DNA of 5,624 bases. Source: Caldilineaceae bacterium (GTDB taxonomy: Bacteria; Chloroflexota; Anaerolineae; Caldilineales; Caldilineaceae). Position 1 is the first letter of the stretch; each line of letters starts with the position of its first letter. Under the pieces are notes generated by a model, which was given only the letters and a program-made list of their open reading frames with translations, did not search any database and was not told where the DNA came from. Both the position numbers and the translations under genes were made by a program. The stretch covers positions 1-5,624 of the forward strand of contig JAPKMV010000267.1 in assembly GCA_026645635.1 (NCBI GenBank). The letters run 5' to 3'. Positions 5,468 through 5,624 of the stretch are shown here, in pieces.

Positions 5468-5624
5468 TGGAGTCGTCACAGACACCGTTCATGGAAGAAC
5501 GCCGCCAGGAGACTTTGCTGCTGCTGCAAGCGCAGGGGCGCGTGAGCGTGGCCGAGCTGAGCCAGCGCTTCGGCGTTTCTGAAGTGACGATCCGCGGCGA
5601 CCTGAAGGCGCTGGCCCACGAACG
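5461..5624 (+). CDS. DeoR-family transcriptional regulator, N-terminal part (3' truncated)
   Basis: The frame is open from 5461 to the right window edge and shows the N-terminal DeoR helix-turn-helix: EERRQETLLLLQAQGRVSV, AELSQRFGVS and EVTIRGDLKAL. DeoR-type regulators are usually repressors of sugar or nucleoside catabolism that sense a phosphorylated sugar with a C-terminal domain, which lies outside the window. The recognition segment reads TIRGDL where TIRRDL is usual. Three starts are possible: ATG 5461, GTG 5467 and ATG 5491. The AAAGG at 5454-5458 is only 2 nt from ATG 5461 but 8 nt from GTG 5467, so GTG 5467 has the better ribosome spacing. ATG 5491 (MEERRQ) best matches the usual family N-terminus but lacks a ribosome site. 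The strong upstream promoter suggests the start of its own operon, probably sugar-related genes. Confidence 0.85.
   Translation, partial: MIVESSQTPFMEERRQETLLLLQAQGRVSVAELSQRFGVSEVTIRGDLKALAHE

Noticed and set aside
4650..5492. Antisense frame (280 codons) opposite the last blades and the DeoR promoter
   Set aside because: It crosses a strong plus-strand promoter and mirrors repeat codons, with no family resemblance.

Overview
The window is GC-rich and has the look of Chloroflexota (filamentous Chloroflexi such as Caldilineae or Anaerolineae). The lineage call is an inference. It rests on a very large SARP-like/STAND/WD40 fusion gene, a small 'YLLR-W...TGER' protein of a type I associate with Chloroflexi, and short palindromic GC-rich intergenic repeats. 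No marker gene is present to confirm it.

Layout: (1) 1-386, plus strand: the 3' part of a TauE/SafE-type membrane permease gene, cut by the window edge. (2) 324-629, minus strand: a small gene for a 101-residue protein of unknown function, convergent with the permease gene and overlapping its last 63 bp. (3) 630-959: a 330-bp divergent intergenic region. It carries two copies of a 26-bp GC-rich palindromic repeat, a direct repeat with an 11-bp period that resembles SARP operators, candidate promoters on each strand and a small leader hairpin. (4) 960-5372, plus strand: one gene for a 1470-residue protein with, in order, an OmpR-like winged helix, a bacterial transcriptional activator domain (BTAD), an nSTAND1-type P-loop NTPase, a coiled coil, one transmembrane helix, about 14 WD40 blades and a short conserved tail with the only two cysteines after the membrane. 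(5) 5373-5460: a short intergenic region with a near-consensus sigma-70 promoter and operator-like repeats. (6) 5461-5624, plus strand: the start of a DeoR-family repressor gene, cut by the right edge.

The large gene is the centre of interest. Its order of parts suggests a one-protein signalling device: a sensor or scaffold (two seven-bladed propellers), an NTPase switch and a DNA-binding output. The single membrane helix between propellers and NTPase suggests a membrane-tethered transcription factor, formally similar to CadC/ToxR. The 11-bp direct repeats in the divergent promoter region are a plausible binding site for its own SARP-like domain, which could link it to the small minus-strand gene. 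The downstream DeoR gene has its own promoter and is probably an independent unit that starts a sugar-metabolism locus beyond the window.
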